From positions 3,973,501 through 4,037,500 of the forward strand of contig JAHQIY010000007.1 in assembly GCA_019054805.1 (NCBI GenBank): 64,000 bases of DNA, written 5' to 3'. The DNA comes from Brachionus manjavacas. Taxonomy: Eukaryota; Rotifera; Eurotatoria; Ploima; Brachionidae. Within the stretch, counting starts at the first letter, position 1, and each line of letters begins with the position of its first letter. The notes below the pieces were generated by a model. That model was not told the origin of the DNA. It worked only from the letters and a program-made list of their open reading frames with translations, and ran no database searches. This document shows positions 58,936-64,000 of the stretch, piece by piece. Both the position numbers and the translations under genes were made by a program.

Positions 58936-59576
58936 ATTATTTATTTATTGAATTGAATTAACCTCCTTTAAGGAGAAGTAAAAGAAAATAAAGATAAAAT
59001 TTTTTTTTTGTGTTTTTGTGTTTTTTTAAAAAATGAAAAATTATTATCTAAAAATAAAATTACAAAAATAAAAAAGGAACATTAGTTCGAAAATAGAAAA
59101 AGGGATGAAAGTTAGAAAGCAAGATAATTCGGACCAAAATTCATGAATTTCTTTTATTTTGAATTAGCTCATTTAGGAGAGTTCTGTAATGTTTTAATTT
59201 TAAATTGCAAAGACATAACCAAATTGAATCAGATATACCATCATTAGAAATCAGATTAATCTTAAGATTTTCTTTAAGTTGGTTTATATTTACTGAAATT
59301 TTTGAGGTTTCAATTTTAAAGTACTTGGAAATAAGTACTAAGTCGGAGGAAAAAGATTTATTAGAGGGGGGATTTTTATTACATGTCACTAAAATTGAAT
59401 TTTCATTTTTTTTTAAACAATGCTCAATTTTGAATAGCATGTCACTCAATTCGAATGATTACGTTAATTGAAGTCAAAAAAAATTAGGAGAAAATTTTCT
59501 GTCAATCATAATTGGAAACGCCAATTATTAGTCTGACAACAAGAAGCAGACGTCAGCTAGTAAAAACTTTTTACTA

Positions 59577-59770
59577 ATTATTTATTTATTTGTTTTCTGT
59601 ACCGAGCTAAAGCTCCTTCAGAATAAGTTAAAAATAAAGAAAATAATAAAATAAAAATAAAATTAAAGTTAATAAAATGAGATAAAAAAAAAAGAATCAA
59701 AATAGAGTAAATAAGCTAAAAAAATGAAAGTTGAAAAGACATAAATTGGAAAAGATTGTTACATGTGGCA
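59577..59770 (-). mobile_element. LINE 3' tail, third copy of the 31775 family
   Basis: On the minus strand it ends CTGAAGGAGCTTTAGCTCGG, then TACAGAAAAC and (AAATA)n. The preceding about 170 bp of 3' UTR (AGCTTATTTACTCTATTTTG, TTATGTCTTTTCAAC) aligns with the LINE at 31775-31975. Coding sequence is not recognisable upstream. Confidence 0.75.
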
Positions 59771-59883
59771 TATGTTTAAATAGTTCAAGTCTCAGAGCTA
59801 TAAATAGTTGAAAGTGTCAATTTTATTAATCTAATGTTTACCAATATGAATGTCTGAGCGAAAGATGGCTTCTCTGAATTAAT

Positions 59884-60162
59884 ATGAATCATTTAGACAA
59901 AAAAATTTATATTCTGGCTCGACTTGGCGAACTCTCACTACGCAGAAGCGTCATCGGAGTTTATGATCGAAAATTCAATCGATCATGCGACAAGATGGTT
60001 AACCCTGCAAATTTGCCTGAAAATATTGAAGATTTTTGGTCAAGATTTTTTGGTCATAAAAGGGAAGTTATACTAGGATGGCTGGTAGAAGCGAAAGCAC
60101 TTCATCAATTGAAGCTCAGGATACTTAAATGTCTACGTGAAATCAGTTTAACATCAATATAG
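59884..60162 (+). CDS. Uncharacterised 92-codon open frame in a repeat tract
   Basis: An ATG-initiated frame (MNHLDKKIYILARLGEL) whose GC content is clearly above that of the flanks. It has balanced amino-acid use (VNPANLPENIEDFWSRFFGH) and ends at TAG. No family is recognised. It lies between a LINE tail and an SLC38 exon fragment, so it may be a captured exon or a piece of a mobile element rather than a functioning gene. Confidence 0.3.
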   Translation: MNHLDKKIYILARLGELSLRRSVIGVYDRKFNRSCDKMVNPANLPENIEDFWSRFFGHKREVILGWLVEAKALHQLKLRILKCLREISLTSI

Positions 60163-60255
60163 ACCCTTAATGACAGCAGTCAAAAGTCTGATTACAAAAT
60201 TCTAAGAAATGATATATATTTATAAAGAGTAATGTTCAAATATAGGAAAATATAG

Positions 60256-60677
60256 GTTTTGCTTGGTGTTATTATTGGCGCGCTGGTCATTCTGGCCTAT
60301 TGTACGGACAAAAAACAGTCTGCTAATTTCCAAGATGTAGTCTACAGTATGTGTGGCAAAAAGTGGCAAACAATAAACTCACTGTGCATCATATTTTACA
60401 TGTTTGGCTGTTGTATCACTTTTTATAATTATAGGTGATCAACTCGATCAAAGTGAGTTAAAAGAAAAAATTTACTTTTTGAACATAAATAATCATTACA
60501 AAAATATTAGTTTTAACATGCTTGTTTGGAAGTGACGAGCTTAAAAATTGGTATTTCGACCGAAAATTAACCATTAGTCTTAGCTCTATACTCTTCATTT
60601 TACCATTGTGTTATCCAAGGCGCATTGACTTTTTGACTTATCCAAGCACTCTCGGAGTAATTGCTATCATTTACGTG
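60256..60677 (+). pseudogene. Fragment of an SLC38-family amino-acid transporter, frameshifted
   Basis: Two exon-like blocks. 60256-60452 follows an acceptor AG and reads VLLGVIIGALVILAYCTDKK, FQDVVYSMCGKKWQTI, IIFYMFGCCITF, the TM3-TM4 region of sodium-coupled neutral amino-acid transporters. The frame then needs a +1 shift at the TTTTT near 60420 to continue as IIIGDQLDQ. A 58-bp GT...AG intron leads to 60511-60677 (FGSDELKNWYFDRKLTISLS, PRRIDFLTYPSTLGVIAIIY), again SLC38-typical. No N-terminal or later exons are found nearby. Thirteen bases after the last exon a MITE fragment begins. Likely a pseudogene relic; a sequencing indel would be the alternative for the shift. Confidence 0.75.
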
Positions 60678-60690
60678 GTAATCAAGTCAA

Positions 60691-60804
60691 GTCAATGACT
60701 TAATTTTTTTTTTCAAGTCAAGTTAGTGATTTTTTTTGTAGACGGGCTTTAAATTTTTCATTTATTTTATCGAACTCCAGTTTAACTTAATTTTTAATAA
60801 ATAT
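60691..60804 (+). mobile_element. MITE fragment, identical to 61941-62054
   Basis: 114 bp starting GTCAATGACTTAATTTTTTT and running to AATAAATAT are identical to 61941-62054, a direct repeat 1250 bp apart. Terminal repeats are missing here, so it is a partial copy, or one end of a segmental duplication. Confidence 0.85.
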
Positions 60805-61084
60805 TTATAAAGTTCAAATATAGGAAAAAGTTTAAAAATAAACTTTGTAAAGCTTTAAATTCTCTTTCTAAATCACTTGGTCTTAGTTTTTATTCTTTTG
60901 AAAATGAAGGAGTTATGACCTTTTTAAAAAATTTCGAAAACTTTGTTTTCACTCTTCTGTCTTCGATTTAAAAAGAATAGCAGGTTCTTGACATATTTTC
61001 TGCCAAAAATATGCAATGTCTTGAATTCACTTAAGTTCGAATCCATCTTTCTAGTCCACTCATGTACCATAATAAGATTAGCTT

Positions 61085-61380
61085 TTAATACTGAATGTTG
61101 AAAAACTTCACTAAAAACATTCTTCCATTCAAATTTGAATCCATCAAGGACGCCTTTTTGATTTTTATTTTTAAATCAATAGTCGTCAAATTGTTCACAG
61201 CAAGGTATGGATGAGATGAAACGCTCAACAACTTATTTAAGAACACGCAGAAATGAAATATCCGGCTTTTAAAAAACACGATAGTGCCCAAAGCAAGACT
61301 AACACTAACCAATAACACACCAACCACCACTAACCACCCCAAACTATACCAGATATCAAGACATTGACTGACTCTTTCCT
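61085..61380 (-). CDS. Possible gene fragment with one membrane helix
   Basis: A minus-strand frame with atypically high GC around 61281-61360 (runs of C/A on the plus strand) encodes QCLDIWYSLGWLVVVGVLLV followed by SVSLALGTIVFFKSR, one strong TM helix with a Cys and Trp just before it. A Cys before a final TM reminds me of the C-terminal end of prominins, but similarity is too short to claim. No initiator ATG precedes it in frame, so it would be an internal exon of a gene otherwise not seen. Confidence 0.25.
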
Positions 61381-61908
61381 TACTTTTTTAAAAATTTTCA
61401 TAATTATTTAATTCATATTTTTATTTACTTTGTCCTATTTTAAACTAGAAATAATTATACGAAAAAATGTGTAATTTACCTTGATCTGGTACGAGTCAAT
61501 TTTAAATAAAGAAATAATACTCTCTAATTCTGTTCTAATGAAATCATTGCAAATTCTCTATTAAAAAATTTTTCCATGTTTTTTCTTCATCAAATCCACA
61601 TAAACCAAGCAATTTAGAGCCACAAAATTAATCAGCATTTTGTATCTAATCCATTATCGGCTTGTAGAAATCTTTATTTTTCTATTTAGTCTAAAAATTT
61701 CAAAACAGCATTCAATAAACATGAGGATTTCAAAACTTTCCATATTACATAGATTAAAAATAAAAAATTTTGGATTGCTTTCAAAATAATTATTAAAAGA
61801 GAGCAAGTCTAGAACAATTTTGATAATTTTTTAAATTTCTAGTTTTAGAAAAAATCAATCTTGCAAAAAGAGTTTGCCAATAGTAGTTAATACTGTAAGT
61901 AATATTTA

Positions 61909-62135
61909 GAGTTGTTTTTGAGTCACAAGTCATAAGTAAAGTCAATGACTTAATTTTTTTTTTCAAGTCAAGTTAGTGATTTTTTTTGTAGACGGGCTTT
62001 AAATTTTTCATTTATTTTATCGAACTCCAGTTTAACTTAATTTTTAATAAATATATAAATAGAAAAAAATTCAAATAAAAGTTTGTTAAAAAAAAACTTT
62101 GACTTAAAACTGTGACTTAAAAACAAGTCTGAGTA
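61909..62135. mobile_element. MITE, second copy of the 40205 family
   Basis: The right arm at 62111-62131 is identical to the right arm at 40486-40506; the left arm near 61909-61926 (AGTTGTTTTTGAGTCACA) is a slightly mutated partner. AAGTC/GACTT words fill the subterminal parts. The internal part matches the fragment at 60691-60804 exactly. Confidence 0.8.
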
Positions 62136-62516
62136 ATAATAAATATGTAAATAGTGGCTTCCTGATATAATATTGTGGATAAGATCTTTTAAATATTTTA
62201 AATTTATTTAACGTAAATTTTATAATTATTTATTTTTTTTAATTGAAGATTAATCAATAGGCTAGTGCCTTTATCTGTTTTCAAGCCTGATTAACACTTC
62301 ATTTGTTTAATTATTTGAAATAAAAATACAAAATATTTATTTTAAATGAAATCTAAATTAAACATGAATAATAACAATTTTATTTAAATTAACTTTTATC
62401 ATTTGAATTTAAAATTTTTGTAAAATAAATCACAATTATCAAACAATTTACACTCTCTATTGTAATTTAAGTTTATATTATTAAATACAGACATCTTAAA
62501 TTGATTTTTCAAGAGA

Positions 62517-63270
62517 TCTATTTCTTTCTGCTAGTAAATTTTTGTCTTCTGCTTGCAAATTTTTTTCTTCTGCTTGCAAATTTTTTTTTATAACTGCTAG
62601 TAAAAAAAATTAATTAATGATAGCTAAATTTTTTTTATGCTTCTAAAAAATTAATACCTGCTAGCTAATTTTGACAATAAATAAAAGAGAAAAACCAGTT
62701 AATATTAATCGACAATTTGAATTAACACTTGATAGCAACAGCAACAAGCTACTCCTTTGGAAAATTCGTTTCAAGAGTATTACGATTTATCCAATGTTAT
62801 AAATAGTGAAAACTTATCAAATCCTTTACAATTAGATGAACCGAATGATTTAAATATTGATCAAAATCATCAAGCTGATGCACAAAAATCTTCAAATGGT
62901 CCTAAACTCCGTGGCAGACCTCGTGGTTCTACAACTAAAAAAAGAAATACAGAAAATAATTCTTTCAGATAATCAAAAAGACAGTGAAAAAATTAAATTT
63001 GATATTTACATATGAAATTTTAATTTTTTTTATCGGTACTAAGCTTAATTTCTTTTTTCTTCTTTTCAAACTTAATATGAAAAAAATTTTATCAAAATAT
63101 TTTGGTTATTTTTTTATACTTTTATTTTTTCTATCATAAACATAATTTTACAAGCAGGTGAAAAAAAATTGCCAGCAGAATAAAATAATTACTATCATTA
63201 TATTAGCTAGCATAAAATTTTGCTAGCAGAAATAAAAAATTTACTAGCAGAAGAAATAATGTCCATTTTT
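62517..63270. mobile_element. Inverted-repeat element with CTGCTAG/CTGCTTG subterminal repeats, about 750 bp
   Basis: Left end TTTCTTTCTGCTAGTAAATT and the reverse complement of the right end TTTCTTCTGCTAGTAAATTT are inverted repeats. Inside the left end CTTCTGCTTGCAAATTTTTT occurs twice and CTGCTAGT/CTGCTAGC again near 62596 and 62660; inside the right end there are inverse copies near 63170-63240. Multiple short subterminal motifs in both orientations are typical of hAT-like DNA transposons. An AT-hook coding exon lies between the ends. Confidence 0.55.
62736..62972 (+). CDS. AT-hook-containing terminal exon (partial)
   Basis: After an acceptor-like TAG the frame reads QQQQATPLENSFQEYYDLSN, an Asn/Asp/Gln-rich stretch, then KLRGRPRGSTTKKR, a textbook AT-hook (RGRPRG core) for minor-groove binding of AT-rich DNA, and stops at 62970-62972. 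No upstream exon or ATG is found, so either the start lies beyond an intron or this is an exon caught in the surrounding inverted-repeat element. Transposases and regulators can both carry AT-hooks. Confidence 0.4.
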   Translation, partial: QQQQATPLENSFQEYYDLSNVINSENLSNPLQLDEPNDLNIDQNHQADAQKSSNGPKLRGRPRGSTTKKRNTENNSFR

Positions 63271-64000
63271 CAATTACAAAATTATTAGTTAATTTTGGAA
63301 AATATACGAAAAGGTCATTTCAGCAAATCTTGATTCGGTACTTTTTTGTACCAACAAATCTGAATTCCGCAAATTTTATTTTAAATTTCTTGACTGATTT
63401 CTTAAAAGTAGATTTCGATCGATTTTTTTTTTCAGCATTAATATTTTTGTCTGATAAACAACTCAGCAACTACAAAATGAAGAAATAATCTTTTTGGAAT
63501 ATCAGATGGCATTTTAAGAGAAATTAAAATATTGGCAACGTTTGACTAAATTTAAGATTTCAAAAATATTTTTGAAATTAAGGTTTTTAAAGCCACAACA
63601 CCTTTTAAAGGAATTATTGGTTTAATGATAGTCAAAACGGAATTAAAGTTAAGAACCAAATGTGATTTTTTTCATCTAGCAAATCTAGAAAACTGATGGA
63701 TATCTAGAAAAGGCAAAAAAATTAAATAGTTATCTCAATAAATATATTTGTCAGTCGTTTAGTTTTTTTGTTAGAATAATTTGTTTTTTATAGTCAGCTA
63801 AAATAGATTAAATTAGTCACCACTTTTAGTTATTTTTGTCAACTTAAAAAAATTGAATTTGTCAAAAATTTTAAGCCAAAAAAATTGAGAAAAAATTAAA
63901 AATTTTATTGATAGACTAAATTCTGCTGATTTAAAAGTATCCTTTTTAGCTCCGACCATAGCTGTAAAAATTATTCCATACTTTTATTTATGTTTAAAAA
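63271..64000. other. AT-rich sequence, nothing recognised
   Basis: No open frame of note, no repeat matched within the window and no structural RNA seen up to the right edge. Confidence 0.5.

Noticed and set aside
59141-59449. 102-codon minus-strand frame (SDMLFKIEHCLKKNENS)
   Set aside because: It starts at TTG, overlaps ACATGTCA-type repeat sequence, and shows no domain or splice support.

Overview
This is a eukaryotic, animal-type window. It is very AT-rich and carries intron-containing genes whose introns are mostly about 45-60 bp with GT...AG ends. The gene set is metazoan: muscle myosin heavy chain, neprilysin-type peptidase, DGAT1, V-ATPase subunit a, RNF41/NRDP1, STEEP1, MTFP1, NOM1, selenoprotein O homologue and a B-type cyclin. 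The base composition, tiny introns and mix of families fit a monogonont rotifer such as Brachionus best. That assignment is inference, not something the sequence proves. All exon models below were built by hand from reading frame, splice-site phase and family conservation. For nearly every complete gene the exon lengths add up to an uninterrupted frame.

Layout. 1-6447 (-): a secreted multi-EGF gene that runs off the left edge. Its 3' part is a near-identical 108-bp tandem EGF array with a 432-bp higher-order repeat. 8619-11695 (-): M13 zinc metallopeptidase. 13446-15225 (-): DGAT1, divergent from 15779-19373 (+), V-ATPase subunit a. 19483-20065 (-): small unknown protein. 21111-21462 (+): 97-residue single-pass membrane protein. 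21634-28123 (-): muscle myosin heavy chain. 28124-33224: gene-poor stretch with a decayed LINE. 33225-33791 (+): small RA-like protein. 34709-42523: four genes on the minus strand (STEEP1, cyclin B, MTFP1, RNF41). RNF41 is divergent, over 264 bp, from 42788-45214 (+), a cysteine form of selenoprotein O. 46882-50010 (+): giant glutamine-rich ORF. 50902-51946 (-): secreted helical-repeat protein of unknown family. 54488-58254 (-): NOM1. 58255-64000: repeat-rich accessory tract holding LINE tails, MITE copies, an SLC38 transporter fragment with a frameshift, and an inverted-repeat element enclosing an AT-hook exon.

The recognised genes are mostly unrelated housekeeping or muscle functions; no operon or pathway cluster is evident. 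Two close divergent gene pairs (DGAT1/V-ATPase a and RNF41/SELENOO) may share promoters. The most unusual things are: the EGF higher-order repeat, in which units with synonymous differences encode the same residues; an apparent alternative terminal exon in that gene; the cysteine-for-selenocysteine SelO tail with changed spacing; the glutamine-rich ORF; and a family of AAGTC-rich MITEs, one copy of which abuts a broken transporter gene. I saw no CRISPR, rRNA or tRNA gene.
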